From NCBI RefSeq assembly GCF_018873765.1, contig NC_057921.1, positions 23,099,784 to 23,163,783 of the forward strand: a stretch of 64,000 bases of DNA, written 5' to 3'. The number at the start of each line of letters is the position of its first letter. The first letter of the stretch is position 1. The stretch comes from Telopea speciosissima (taxonomy: Eukaryota; Streptophyta; Magnoliopsida; Proteales; Proteaceae). The notes beneath the pieces are model-generated. The model had not been told where the DNA came from. It saw nothing but the letters and a program-made list of their open reading frames with translations, and searched no databases. The position numbers were made by a program, and so were the translations under genes. Shown in pieces: positions 12,940 through 25,583 of this stretch.

Positions 12940-13640
12940 CTGAGAGGAAAGGAACAATGCCCTTCGGGTAATGATCGAAACAGTAGTGATTTGGGCACCC
13001 TTTGGCTGATCACAAATAGACGAGGGTGACATGGCACCACTCAACCGATTACAGATGTGTTGACTGCACTAGGAAATGATGGACAATGGGGGTGATAAGG
13101 CACCACTCAACCGATTAAAGATATATCAAAGTGATAAGGCACCACTTGACCGATCAAAGATGCATGGGAGTGATTCAGCACCCTTCGAATGATCACAAAT
13201 GTTGGTATTATGAAGCGACACCCTTCTATCAATCCATGAAATTGGAACTTTGGAGCGATACCTTTGGTCGGTCCATGAAAATGATATGTGGAAAGACACC
13301 CTTGATCGATCCCTAGAAAAAGGTACCTTTGACCAATACCCTTCGGTTGATCTAAGAAAATGATATGTGGAAAGACACCCTTGATCGATCTCAGAAAAGG
13401 TACCATAGGAAGACACCCTTGGCTAATACCAGAAAAATGTATTTTGGAATGACACCCTTCGGTCGATCCCAGAAAATGGTATGTGGAAAGACACCCTTAG
13501 TCGATGCCAAAAAATGGTATTTTTAAACGACACCCTTCAGTCGATCTAAGAAAATTGTATATGGAAATACACCCTAGGTCGATCCTAGAAAATGGAACCT
13601 CGAAGTGAAACCCTTTGGTTGATCCAAAAAAAATGATATA
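12940..13640. repeat. Minisatellite, about 39-bp units
   Basis: Units carry gacacccttnggtcgatcc plus an agaaaatggta stretch. In the regular part the gacaccctt core recurs at 13374, 13412, 13451, 13490, 13529 and about 13567, a 38-39 bp period. The left half is more diverged. The repeated open frames on the minus strand simply reflect the period being divisible by three. Confidence 0.75.
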
Positions 13641-14980
13641 ATTTTGGTCGATCTACTTGACTCGTGGCTAATCTTCAAACTTCGGAGGAGTAAAAAGGAA
13701 GATGCAATATCATGCACAAAAAATCCATGATGAAAATGGAATACGAATCCAATGTACCACTGGAAGTCAGGTAGTATGCTAGTACTACAGTGACAGAGAT
13801 CAGATAACATACGAATGCTGCCATAATCAAAGTACAAAGAAAAATGTAATCGCATGGACATAAATCTATAACGAAAACAAAAAAATGATCCATAATGTAT
13901 TCCATTGGAAGCTAGGTAGTACACACGGCGACAGAGATTAGAGAAACACAATCTTGTGCTAACATTCACAAAATAGATAGGAATGAAAAAGTAAAAATAC
14001 AATCCTATATGAGTCACAATCGTAGGCAAACATAATCTAAAATGCAAAAGGAAAACATAATCCTATGCAAACATAATTTGAAATGCAAAGAAAAATGATC
14101 CTATACAAATAATTTTTTTTTAGAGATGCATAGGGAAACACAATTCTATGCAAATGGAATACAATCCTATACAAATTATTTTTATTTATTTATTTATTTA
14201 TTTGAGATGGAAAGGGAAATACAATCCGGAAGAGATCCGAAGTTTGAGGAATATTATGAACAGTAATATGGAGAAGTCAGATTCAAGAGTAGAACTTTTG
14301 GGTTATTTTGTAATAGCTTTGTTTGTTTTGGTGGTAGTGGTGTTGATTGTAACAAAATGATTATTGGATTAATTTTTACTTGGGTTGGCTGTTTTGGTAT
14401 TAACAGTGCTTAATGTAAGGTAATGACATTTGGGTTAATTTGCACTTGGGTTGGTTGTTATGGTAATTGTGCTTTCTCAATGTAAGAAAATAACATTTGG
14501 TTGTTACTATAATCAACTCTGAATATGTCAAAATGTGGTTTGTGTGAACTTCTAATGCATGCAGGGTGGAAGAAGTTGGTTTCGTTCATGAAGATCGTCT
14601 AATGATACCTAGAAGAAACTGATGCACATTTTCAGTTTTGCATTCTTGCCACAAACCATGCAAATGGTATGGAGTTTTTAAAAACAGAAATTATAGGATA
14701 ACTTGGACCCAAAAATAATTAGGGAAAAGAGGTCTATCAAAGTTAGATGGATGAACTAGAAGACCATGAAAAATTCTTACAGGTCATGACTTCAAACTAA
14801 TGACTCATGAAAAGGACAGAAAATTCTGGTTTCCATTTTCTCTTAGAGAACAACATAACAATAGTAAAGTAAAGAAAAACACATCAAGATTTAGAAATCA
14901 TTCCCATTGAAATCTGAATACTTCCAACCTCAATTCAAACCCAATATTCATTACATTGTCTTCAAACCATACTCTTGTCC
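13641..14980. other. Noncoding, weakly repetitive AT-rich DNA
   Basis: Short motifs such as atgcaaaaggaaaacata and caatcctatac recur between about 13990 and 14230, with a (TTTA)n tract at about 14178-14203. No gene or complete element could be delimited. Confidence 0.4.
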
Positions 14981-14984
14981 ATTC

Positions 14985-17900
14985 AATACTGCCAAACACA
15001 AGTACATTCATATCTCACTAACCAAATCAACTTAATACATATTCTAAAAAACAATTCATAATTTATCAAAGCTGAAACTGTTGCTCCTAAATCATCCAAG
15101 GGTTTCAACTTTCTCCTGCGCCTCTGCCACCAGGTCTTGGTCCTCTCCCAGTAGCAACTGCTACACCTCTCCCACAAAGTCTAGCTAGTCCTCTGCTAGC
15201 AACAACTGATGCACCTCTGCCACCACCTCTTACTGCTCCTGCTCCTCTGCCACTTGCTCTTGCTGATCCTCTTCCACCAGCACCTGTTGCTCCTTTGCAC
15301 TTGTTCTTGATGGTCCTCTGCCACCAGCACCTGCTGGTCCTTTTCCCCCAGCACTTGTTGCCTCTCTGTTACCAACACCCATTGCCCCTTTGCCACCAAC
15401 ACCTACTGCTTCTCTGCCACTTACTACTCTTGTTCCTCTGCCACTTGTTGCTCCTATTCCTGGTCCTATTCCACTTGCATCTCCTGATCCTGTGCCACTT
15501 GCTGCTCCTGCTCCTCTCACACCAGCAACTGCTGCACCTCTCCTTTCCATTCTCCTTGATTGCTTCACAACTCTATATGCTCTTTTCAATTCCTGTGTGG
15601 TAAGTTGACTCTGGGAGCCACTTGTGTCATCAATTCTCTTTCTCCACACAATATAAGTTCATCAGTAAAAAAAAGAAATAATATAATATAATGAAGTTAT
15701 ATTAAGTTATTTAAAAGTTGTTGTGTTGAAACTATTATGCCCCACCTACTTGCATACATCATACCTAACAGTATTAGTCCTCCTTCTAAAATCTGAAGGG
15801 TCTGATTTACCTTCTTCCCTCCTCCTATTTTTCCGTGGTCTACCTGGTTATCTCTTCAAGGGTGGAGGTTGCATCATCAAAACTTCCAGTTCCTCTAAAC
15901 TAGAAAATGGGTGAATAACCTGTCTGTGTGCCAATCTGTATCTCTCAACAGAATAAAATGGGTCACAATATGCATCAATTTTTTCTCTTTTATATGTAAC
16001 ACATACTGCTACATGTTTACAAGGGACTTCCCAAACTCTATAAGAACTAGTCTTGTTTACTAAATTCACTTCAAATTTAGTAAACCCTTCTAACAGTTCA
16101 GATTCATAATCTGAAGCTTAAATAGTCTTACAGTTTTTGGCTTCTTTGTTAACTAACTTGAGTCTCTTCTTAATGGCAGGTGTCGCCTTCCCCTCCATGG
16201 GCAATGCCTGTGAATACCTCTTGTAAAACCTTCTCATCAATTTCACCCTAATCTCGTCGACTAAGATTAGAATTGGCTTGCTCCTCACATCTTTTATCTA
16301 TTGATTGAAGGACTCTATCATGCTATTGGTTATGTGATCACTCTTACAGGAGAAATCAAATGCATGCCTGCTCTAAGTAAAAGGGTGACTCCTCATCAGT
16401 CAGTCATATGCATCCTTGTCAGCTAATTATATCTTCTTCATTGCTTTCTGAAAAAAAAAACTCATTTGGTGCTTTGGCTGTAGCCCAAAACTGGGTCTTC
16501 AACCATAGACTAGGAAATCTTTCCTTGAAATTGTTGTAGATGTGTTTGTAACAAATTCCTATGGTTGGCATAGGGAAAGACTTCAACAATTGCATCTTGT
16601 AGGCCCTATAGCAAAATTTAGATACAATATTAGGATGGTATCATATTAACAGATATTGTAAACTGGATATATAAAAGTAAAAGTAACTTTTTGAATTATT
16701 ACCTTTTATTTATCTGACATAAATGTCAAGCCAATTGCATTATGGTCCAAGCGAAGTGCTTCTTGTGAATTCACCTAGAGGAGGGGTGAATAGGTGAAGA
16801 TAGGAAAATAAATAAAATATGCGAAAATAACCAAGTAAAGACAAGCAATAAACTAGCAATAAATCAAATAGTGACACAAGAGATTTATAGTGGTTCGGCC
16901 AATACTTGCCTACGTCCACTCCTCTCACCTTAGAGGGAATTTCACTATATCAAATCTTGAGTAAGAGCAAGAGGACTCGTACAACTCTTGAGAAGCGAGC
17001 AAGAAGACTCAACGACAACTAATCTTGAGTTAATGAGCAAGAGGACTCAACCTACTCTTGATTCCGAGCAAGAGAACTCAATCTACTTATATAAAGTAAA
17101 AATGGTACTAAGGGGTTTAGAATTACCTCAAACCTTAGTAAAGATGTGTTACCTTTCAAACTATAAGCTTTAATGCAAATATGAATGAAGGGAGCTAAGT
17201 GAGATTGAATGCCTTGGATTGGTGCTTGAATTCTCACTTGAGAGTGACTTGTTCTTGGAGGCTCTTGATTGTGATTAGTAGTGGTGTTTAGAGCCTTAAA
17301 CAAGTGGGTATTTATAGGCTAGATGGCTTAAATTAATTAGGAATCTAGATTAAGATCGGATTCCAACAGCTATATAAAATCCGGTATGCTGGATTCCGAT
17401 CCAGTATTTAGACGAATAACGGTCAGATTTTAACAGTAATACACTGATCCGGTATGCCGGATCAGGGTAAAACACAAGCCAAAAGGATCTGGTACACTGG
17501 ATCATGATCCAGCGTACTCCGGAGGGCTACTGTGACGATTTTCCTAAGATTCCCATTAATCCAGTACGCCAGATCAGGAACCGATATGCCGGATTGGGCA
17601 ATTTCAGTGGAAATTAGTCCAATTCCATTAAGAGTTTGGTTTGGGGGGTTTTAAACCCAAATGGTCACATGTCTAAGGGGTCAATTCACCTCCTAAGGAC
17701 ATTCTACATGGATGTATGCGTGTGTGCGTGCATTACATCATTTGTGTCTTAAATATCCAAGTACATAATTACAAAATCTTCAAAAGTCTTCAATCTTCAA
17801 CAGGCTTCTTTAGTCTTCAAGTTTGACTCATTGACTTCCATCTCTTTGGAATCATCTTGAGCATTAATCTTGTATGTATTTATATATGTTCTTGTGTTTG

Positions 17901-19772
17901 TTCTTGTGTACGCTCTTATGTACGCTCCTATGTACGCTCCCCCTCATTTGGTGCTACACTCTCATCTAAACATCTTAAACAAATGTTAGTATAAGAGAGG
18001 CATTATTTGTTATCATCAAAACATGGCTTGGAGTGTATAAGGTGTTTTCCTCAACACTTCTTCTAAGTTGTATAGGAACCACCTCCAACTATTTTTATTC
18101 TCCACTTCAACTATATTGTATTCAATGGGAAACAACCCATTGTTCTCATCCATTGAAATTGTTGATTATAGTATTCCTCCATATCTGCCCTTTAGATAAC
18201 AACCATCTAGACGTATAAAAGGTCTACAACCATCAATAAAACCTTTCTTGCATGCATCAAGTCATGTCTCTCATAGGGTTTGAGTACAAATATAGTACCA
18301 GGATTCCTATCTCTCAAAATATTCTCATACATGGGTAATTTTGCATATTCGTTCTTACGCATTAGCTCACTCTCTCCCTTCACAATCAACCGTACCCTAT
18401 GGCATTGCATCCGACCTACTTTTATGCTATACAACTCTCTAATCACATCTACCATGTTCTTAACCCTCATATCAAGGTTTGTCCTCAACCTGGATTAAAG
18501 CTTCTGAGCAATCCATTTTTCAGTAGCATTACTGTTTTTTCCAACTCTTTTACAGGTATGTTGTGAGTTGAGTGTCTTGATTATAAAAGTTCTTTTATTT
18601 GCAAGAACTGATGCATGAACCCTCCATAGGCAACCATCTCCATCACATGTGGATGTTACCCTGTCCTTCTCATTTTTGGTTTTCAATATATCAAAACCCC
18701 TTCTGATAGCATACTCACCAAGTGCAGCCCTGAAGTGTTGTGCACATCAGTAAATAATGATTCCAAGCCAAAGTCAATCCACATCATTATTTACATCAAA
18801 CTCTTTGTCAAATTGACCATGATATTCATCAGAATCATATTCTAATAAGTTTTCTTCATCCATGTCAAAATCTTCTTCTTCCACTTCATAATTTCCATCT
18901 GCCTCCCCCCCCCTTCCTCTTCCTCTGGTGTGGCATTGAGTTCCCTATCAAAGTCATCTTCTAGTTCCTTGTCACTTTCATCATCTGCTTGATTTCCATA
19001 ATCTTCTATTCCCTTGATTTCCATAAACTTCTTGATTTTGATTAACACTTCCTCTGATTTCTTCTTCATTCCATTAATTTCCATAATCTTCTTCATTTGG
19101 ATTATCACTTCCTCTGTTGTCTTCTTCATTCCCTTTATTTTCATAATCTGCCAACTAATGTTAGCACTAGCACCACCTGAAGTGCTACCTCTTCCACTAG
19201 TATTTGCATCCATATTACTGGACATTCTTAACCCAGTAAATTCACTCCTATTATTTACACGAGTAGTGGCATTCCTGCAAGTTCCAGTAGCACTACTGGA
19301 TGCCCTTCCAACAAAATTAATAGAAATATCCCCTCTTCTCATAGGTTGCTTTCCAAACCTACTTGTCCCAATCCTTGGTTCATAATCTGGGAACCAATAA
19401 ACTAGGGAAGCCATTAATTGTGTTCCCATCAACCACAGACTCATGCACTTGTAATTCATGCACAAATAAACACATCTTCTTTGCTTTCTTATGTAAACAC
19501 ATTACTTGTATCAGAGACTTTGAGCTTGATCTGGTAATATACACCTACCTCACACTAAAATATACCGTATGCCCCACAGGGGCCTCATCCCTAATCAATG
19601 AATTGTAAATATCAAACACTACATCCAAATACCCATACCTGTCTGGGTCTATCCATCTCTCAGTTGTTTGCCCATTGAAGTAGTAAAATACTGGTATCCT
19701 CAAACCCATTACTTTATGTATCTTTGAAAGGCAACCCTGCAATGGTATATACAAAATAGGGTCTATATTCAA
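14985..19772 (-). pseudogene. Mutator-like (MULE, MURA-type) transposase pseudogene
   Basis: Read on the minus strand from right to left: an N-terminal segment (19772-19545), an acidic low-complexity linker (19465-18842), the MuDR DNA-binding Cys/His region with CDGDGCLWRVHASV and TLNSQHTCKRV (18686-18495), the DVIRELYSIKV...MQCHR block (18488-18207), then the first catalytic Asp in LDGCYLKG with NKNSWRWFL (about 18200-18060). After an inserted LTR come FMSDK (about 16715), FKERFPSLW, the SRHAFDFSCKSDHITNSMIESFN region (about 16370-16290) and a SWIM-type zinc finger with VPCKHVAVCVTYKREK (about 16030-15970). A Gly/Arg-rich C-terminus built on roughly 30-bp repeats ends the frame (15649-14985). 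Several stops and frame changes show it is inactive. Clear terminal inverted repeats for this copy were not found on the left side. Confidence 0.85.
16757..18053. mobile_element. LTR-like insertion inside the MULE transposase
   Basis: The MULE reading frame breaks off at about 18055 (LEEVL) and resumes at about 16755 (RLDHNAIGLTFMSDK), so about 1.3 kb is foreign. The insert begins near tgcttcttgtgaattcacc and ends near ttttcctcaaca. It contains ggttcggccaatacttgcc and the tatcatcaaaaca stretch seen in a common plant LTR family. No coding domain is visible. I could not find a clean 5-bp duplication, so edges are good to a few bases only. Confidence 0.6.
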
Positions 19773-20650
19773 ATGAGATTAAAAAAAAAAAAAGACTAAT
19801 GCATATAACCTCGTTTTAGTATTTTGGTAAGATGCAAATGGTATGGTACCCTTTTAGATAGGCGGTGTAGACAATCACTCCGTTACTCTCTAGAGTTCCC
19901 CATAATCCTATATCCTCTTCTCTACACAAGTAGCTCCTGTAAATTAACACTCAAAAGTCTTGAATATGTAGCATAGCACACCAGTTCTGAGTCTTTAATG
20001 CCTTGAGAAATAAATAAAAGAGTTAGATCCTCAAAATTTTTGAAGCTTTAAAATGCATGCAGAGAACAACAGACCCTAATCACAAAACTATTTCCCATAA
20101 AACATGCACCTCAGGTCTATTATGGAGGTCTCTGAAATTACAATCAGCAGGCCTCATATCTGGATCCCGAGTGATCAAGTGGAGGTTTTGGACAGGAGAA
20201 TAGATCCCCAGAACTGCAGCTTTGTTGGATCTCAGGTTGCAAAGAATAGCAGGCTTGGATCAATAATATAACTCCTTATTGGGCTTTGATCATTCCTATG
20301 ATCTTACTTGGGATTATCTTGGAGGTCATGAGAGCTTTCTAAACTTGGTTCCCATATCTTATCAAGAATAATAGTTGAAATGGTTGGTGGGCCTTGTGGG
20401 AAGGAAAGGAATAACTAAATTATTTCAAAAATGGTAAGCCTATCTGAGTGCATGTTATTTCAAGCTTAGAGTCTAATAAGATCAATCTACCATAGGATAG
20501 TCCTTACTAGTTGAAAGCCTTAGTCTGCAATAATACTATGGGCAATCAAAATTGCACAGACATATTGGCTTGGATGTTGGCCATACTGTTTGTGCATGGT
20601 GATTCATCTATACCCTAATAGCTCAAATCATTGTGTTTATGATGAATAAA
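19773..20650. other. Noncoding, between MULE and LINE
   Basis: No protein domain or RNA gene is visible. It may be 5' untranslated sequence of the MULE, since it follows the first transposase segment on the minus strand and would continue beyond the LINE at 23954-25027. Confidence 0.35.
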
Positions 20651-20663
20651 GGTGCAAATACAT
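20651..20663. repeat. LINE target-site duplication, left copy
   Basis: ggtgcaaatacat, identical to 23941-23953 after the LINE poly(A). The preceding aaa could extend it to 16 bp, which cannot be told apart from the poly(A). Confidence 0.85.
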
Positions 20664-23600
20664 TGTGTTTAATGGCTCAAATCATTGTGTTTATGATGGA
20701 AAGCTCCTCTGCAACCCAAGCCAAGGAGAACAAAATCTCTCATGCTCTGGCCTTGGCGCTTCAATGCGAAGAAGACCGGTGGTTACAAAAATCTCGTGTC
20801 TCCTGGTTAACCAGTGGTGATATGAATACTACCTTCTTTCACGCGACTACTATTATAAGGCGTCAACAGAATCACATCGTTAAATTGAAACTCTAGTCCG
20901 GTTCGTAGACTACTTCGGAAAATCAGGTGTATCAAGAAGTCCACAACCATTATCAAGACATTTTCAAATCTGAAGGGGTGGATGCAGAGGCTCTTGCAAC
21001 GGTTCTCCAATGCGTCCAACACTGTATTTCAACTGAGGACAATACCAGGATTGCTGCTTCCCCTCAGCTCGATGAGATCAAGGATGCACTCTTCGATATG
21101 GGCCCGCTAAAGGCTCCAAGTGTCGACGGTTTCCCCCCCATTTTCTTTCAATCTTTCTGGGATCTAACCCATGTGGATCTTCTATCCTTTGTCAATGAGT
21201 TTTTCTCCATAGGTATCATCCCTCATCAGGCCAACGACACCTTCATATGTCTGATCCCCAAAATTGCTTGTCCTGAATCCATCGATCACTACAGCCCAAT
21301 TAGCCTGTGCACGGTGGCAGCAAAGGTCATTTCTAAAGTTCTGGCTATGAGGTTGCATACAATCTTACCAAATATCATATCCCCTTACCAGTCAGTGTTC
21401 ATCCTAGGGAGGGTAACCTCGGATAACATATTTATGGCTCACGAATCCTTCCATTACATTAAGAAGAAAAGAAAGGGAAAGAAGAGATTGGTGGCCATTA
21501 AACTGGATATAAAGAGGGCCTACGACATAATGGAGTGGGAGTTTATTTGGCAGATCCTCCCCAAAATGGGTTTCAGTGACAAGGTGACCTCTCTCATCAT
21601 GGGTACAGTTACCTCAGTCAAGTACTCTATCCTAATCAATGGGGCTATCCGATGTGCAGTGTGCCCTTCCAGAGGAATACGTCAAGGAGACCCCCTATCC
21701 CCAGCTCTCTTTATCATTTGTTCTCAGGCCCTCTCCAGTGTTATTCATGGGGCTGAGGAGAAGGGTCTCATTCACGGTGTCAGAGTTAGAAACCAAGCCA
21801 AACCAGTGACACATTTACTATTTACCGATGACTACTTGCTCTTCTTGGAGGTCAAGCTAGAGGAGCTCTGCAACCTTAAGGAATGTGTGGATCTCTACTA
21901 CCGTGCTAGTGGGTAAGGACTAAACTGTCAAAAATCAAGTATGTGTTTCAGTCCCAATACAGCTCAGAAACATAAGAGATGGCTTAGCAGAGTTCTTAAA
22001 CTTCCATATGGGGATGGGCCAGGTAAATACTTAGGTTTACCAACTGAATTTGGAGTTAGTAAGGCTGAATTATTCCATTCGTTGAGTGACAAGCTAAGTG
22101 GGAAACTTCATGGGTGGTCTCAGAAGTTCTTGACCCATGCCGGCAAGGAGATCCTATTAAAGTCTGCTGCCCTCCCAATCACAAACTTCGCCTCTTCTCA
22201 CTTTAAGATCCCAATGTCCATCCATAACTCTATAAGGAAGGAAGCCACCCATTTTTTGTGGGGAGGAACTGTGGATGAGCCCAAAATCCACTGGATGAGC
22301 TGGAAGAGATTATGTTCTTCTAAGGAGCGGGGAGAGCTTGGCCTGAGAGACCAATGGACACATAACAAAGCCCTCCTTTCAAAAGTAGCTTGGAGGCTTT
22401 ATTCAGATCCAGGATCCACTTGGGCTCAGTTTATGAAGAGTATCTACTTCCCTCACTGTGATTTCCTGGAGGCTCAGCTTGGCAACAGCCCATCATGAGC
22501 CTGGAGGAGCATCATAGAAGTTCAGAAGGTTTTAGTGGAGGGCTTACTGTGGAAGATTGGGAACGATTCCAAGGTGCATATCTGGAGGGATAAGTGGATC
22601 CCATCCATGCCAAGCTTCAGGATTCAGAGCACTGTTCCCAATCCCTGTCAATACTAGTGGGTTGCCGACCTCATCGATGGGGAGAATAGACTGTGGAAAG
22701 CTGATGTGCTTAACTCACTATTTTCGCAGGAGGAGAAGTGCGCTATCATGAAGATTAAGCTATCCAACTTTGAAGCCGAAGATACTTTGGTTTGGGGAGG
22801 ATAAAAAACGGGTGTTTTCTCCGTCAAATCAGCATACCACTTGTCTTGTAACCTCCAAACTCATGGACAACCAGCACAGGTTTCACCACAGATCAATACT
22901 TGGGAGAACACCCCTTCTCAAACGTGGCGAGCCATTTGGAGCTTACCTACCCTTCCGAAAATCAGGAGCTTCATCTGGCGAGCATGCTCCTCTTGTTTGC
23001 CCTCTAGAGAAGGTCTCTATCTTTACAAAGTCCCTATCGATCCCTGTTGCCCTCATTGTAGCGCTGCTTTAGAGTCAACTGAACACATCTTGCTGCATTG
23101 CCCTTTCGCCCAGGCAGTGTGGTTTGGGTCGGTGCTTTCCTTCAGGTTTCCAACGGCCAGCCACTCTTCCCTTGGAGATTGGATCGACAGCCTGAGTAAG
23201 ATGACCCATCCTACTAAGGGGGAGAGGAAACGGTTCCTGAGCCTATGCAACTTCCTCTTGTGGGGTCTGTGGAAGGCTCGCAATGACTTGGTGTTTGGTG
23301 GTAAGAAGTGGAGCCTAAAACAGGTTATTATTTCGGCCCAACTCGGTCAAAGCCAATTTGCTAAAGCCCACAACTTTGGGAATCCAACCCAGAAACCGCA
23401 AGCTAATGGAACCCAACAAGTCTGGCTACCTCTGCCTCCAGGAACCCTGAAGTTAAATTGTGACGCATCTCTAATAAAGGACAAGAAGAAAGGAGGGGTG
23501 GGTTTTATAATCAGAGATACCCAAGGGAAGATTCTCTTAGCTAAGTCTATCATCGAAGACTTTGATGAGGTGGAAATGGGTGAAGCTTTGGCAATCAGAC

Positions 23601-23940
23601 ATGGTCTCCTCGAAGGAATAGGATGATATTCTGGTGGAATCAGACGCTGAAAGGGTTATAGGTTACATCCTTCACCCTTCTCGTCCGGCCACACTTACAA
23701 TCGACCCGATTGTCAAGGATATCCTTCAGCTAGCTCCATGTTTTAGGACATGTTCCTTTAGTTATATTCCTAGGAATGCTAATGTTTTAGCAGATTTCCT
23801 AGCCAGGAAGGCCCTGTCTATTTCGTGTTCGACAATATGGCCACACTCCGATCCATGCATTGAGGAGTTTTGTAATACTTCTCGCATGAGCTTAGCACGA
23901 GTTTCTAAATAGACTATCTTTTACCCCCAAAAAAAAAAAA
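20664..23940 (+). mobile_element. L1-type LINE, 5'-truncated, with TSD and poly(A)
   Basis: The element is bounded by a 13-bp duplication and ends in a 12-base A run (23929-23940). The endonuclease domain is absent, so the copy is 5'-truncated. Remaining order: the DRWLQKSRVSWLTSGDMNT segment that precedes the RT domain, the RT (about 20927-21916), a zinc-binding region with SFIWRACSSCLPSREGL and CPHC...HILLHCPFA (about 22965-23105), and an RNase H domain (about 23448-23900). RNase H is typical of many plant L1 elements. Confidence 0.9.
20697..23912 (+). pseudogene. LINE reverse transcriptase / RNase H ORF2, broken
   Basis: The RT shows LKAPSVDGFPPIFFQSFW, SPYQSVFILGR, KLDIKRAYD, GIRQGDPLSPALF and the catalytic box as FTDDYLLF rather than the usual FADD. 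RNase H residues appear as NCDASL (D), EMGEALAI (E) and ESDAERV (D). Stops at about 20894, 21914, 22496 and a frame change near 23625 divide the frame, so no full protein is made. Reverse transcriptase would normally copy LINE RNA at a nicked target. Confidence 0.9.
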
Positions 23941-23953
23941 GGTGCAAATACAT
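23941..23953. repeat. LINE target-site duplication, right copy
   Basis: ggtgcaaatacat directly after the A run, matching 20651-20663 exactly. Confidence 0.85.
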
Positions 23954-24829
23954 CATATGTTACAGTGTAGCAATCAATCAGAAATCTATTTTGAAGGTTT
24001 TTATCTGGTCTCATCATCAATAGGAAGTGCCATGTCAAATTTGGTCCCCAGAATCACATATCTAATGGCAACTATCGTAGGGTTAGTCCATCAAAACCCA
24101 CGCATGTATGCATCCTCAATTTCATCCAGAAGTCTAATACATAAAATATAGTTAGTAACTCATTATTATGTTCTATAAACTGAATATCAGAGTACTAAAA
24201 CTCAAAATAGAACCACCTGAAGGACACCTCATCATTATTCGGAAAACCATCTAACAAAGGGGATTATAACAATGGAACAAATAGGACAATATTTTCTCAT
24301 AGAATGCTTTGCAAATTAATTTGGATAATCAGAGCATAGAACATAGGGGAACATATGGGCATTGCATAGGATTAATATGTAATATGAATAACCCTATTGT
24401 TATTGAAGGTTACCTATGATCGTCTGGGAAGTTGGTTACAGGTTAGGGTTTTGGTTCTTGTGATAAAAAACCCCAAAATTATGAGCACTATATAATAGTG
24501 TGGAACAAAAGGATGGGGAAATTGAAGACAAGGGTTCAAGAAGAACCTTCTCCGTACTCTGGTGGCCGAGATGCTTCCCACTTTCTGGCCGAGTTGCTTC
24601 TCTGTCAGAAATTGAAGACGAAGGTTGAAGAAGAACGAAGGTTGAAGAATAAGAAGTGAATGAAAGTAGAATCTTCTATGGTTTTCATGTGTATCTTGGC
24701 AAGAAATCTTGGAAATTTATTGTCTTTCTCCTCTCCGACAAATTTCTGCTTCAGTTTGGAGTTGTAGGTCAGTTAGAAAGAGAGTGGTGTGAAGAAGGAA
24801 GAGGATCAGGGTCGAATTTGGGGTTTTTA
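23954..24829. other. Noncoding; possibly MULE 5' region
   Basis: No domain is recognised. A small tandem-like pair of ggttgaagaagaac motifs lies at about 24530-24645. The stretch runs into the MULE-like terminal sequence at 24830-25027, so it may be the 5' untranslated part of the minus-strand MULE. Confidence 0.35.
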
Positions 24830-25027
24830 GATTTCAAGGGCAAAATAGTAACTATACACTGGTCAAGGGTAGTTTAGGGTTTTTAAAAATCTTAACTAGT
24901 TGACTTCATAAGTTCACATTTGTAATATAGGGCTCTAAAGCAGGGGGTGTTCTGAGTATTTTCAAATAAGAGGGGGTGACTTGAGATTCGTTTCATTTTT
25001 AGGGGGTGTTTCATAATTCACCCCAAA
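24830..25027 (-). repeat. MULE-like terminal sequence (single end)
   Basis: Read on the minus strand it starts ggggtgaattatgaaacacc and continues with CACCCCC blocks about 30 bp apart. It then contains a taaactacccttgaccagtg module. The same module and CACCC blocks recur at 25060-25200, 25380-25575 and 26645-26722. It could be the outer terminus of the MULE at 14985-19772, but a matching left end was not found. Confidence 0.45.
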
Positions 25028-25192
25028 AAAAAAAGTAAGACCTCACATATTGTACATGTTAGTTTTTTAGATCCAAGAGTAAAAAAGCAACTCTACACTG
25101 GTCAAGGGTAGTTAGGGATTTAAAAATATTTAACTTGCTGACATCATAAGTTAACAACATCAAACTAATAGTAGGGACTAAGTTGTAATATG

Positions 25193-25575
25193 GGTAAATT
25201 ACACGTCACCCCCTTGGTTTTAAATGACACTCAAATCACCCCTGGTTTTTGAAAAAACTCAAATTACCCCTCTATAGTAACAATGTTAGTTTGCTGTTAG
25301 TTATTGGTGTGAAAGGATTATTTTACCCTTGTTTTAAAACATTAGAATTAAATTTGCAATATTACCCTTCCTTCATCTTCAACATTGGTCAAGGGTAGTT
25401 TAGGGATTTAAATTTATTTAACTGACTGACATCATCACTTAACAACATAAAGCTAACGGTAAGAACTAATTTGTTATATTGGGTTCTAAACCAGAGGGTG
25501 ATTTGAGTATTTTCAAAAATCAGAGGGTGATCTGAGTTTTGTTTGAAAATCAAGGATTGACGTGTAATTTATTGT
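25193..25575. mobile_element. MULE-like MITE with about 80-bp inverted termini
   Basis: The left end gggtaaattacacgtcaccc and the right end, reversed, aataaattacacgtcaatcc match in the TAAATTACACGTCA core. They continue as diverged inverted repeats with CTCAAATCACCC blocks. No ORF is inside. A direct duplication of 8-10 bp could not be confirmed, so superfamily is inferred from the long terminal repeats. Confidence 0.6.
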
Positions 25576-25583
25576 ATTCTAAT

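Noticed and set aside
12425..13640. Regular repeats that might suggest a CRISPR array
   Set aside because: Repeats are contiguous and diverged, with no unique spacers; the DNA is plant nuclear.
15295..15608. Leu/His/Pro-rich plus-strand ORFs
   Set aside because: Antisense shadows of the Gly/Arg-rich MULE C-terminus.
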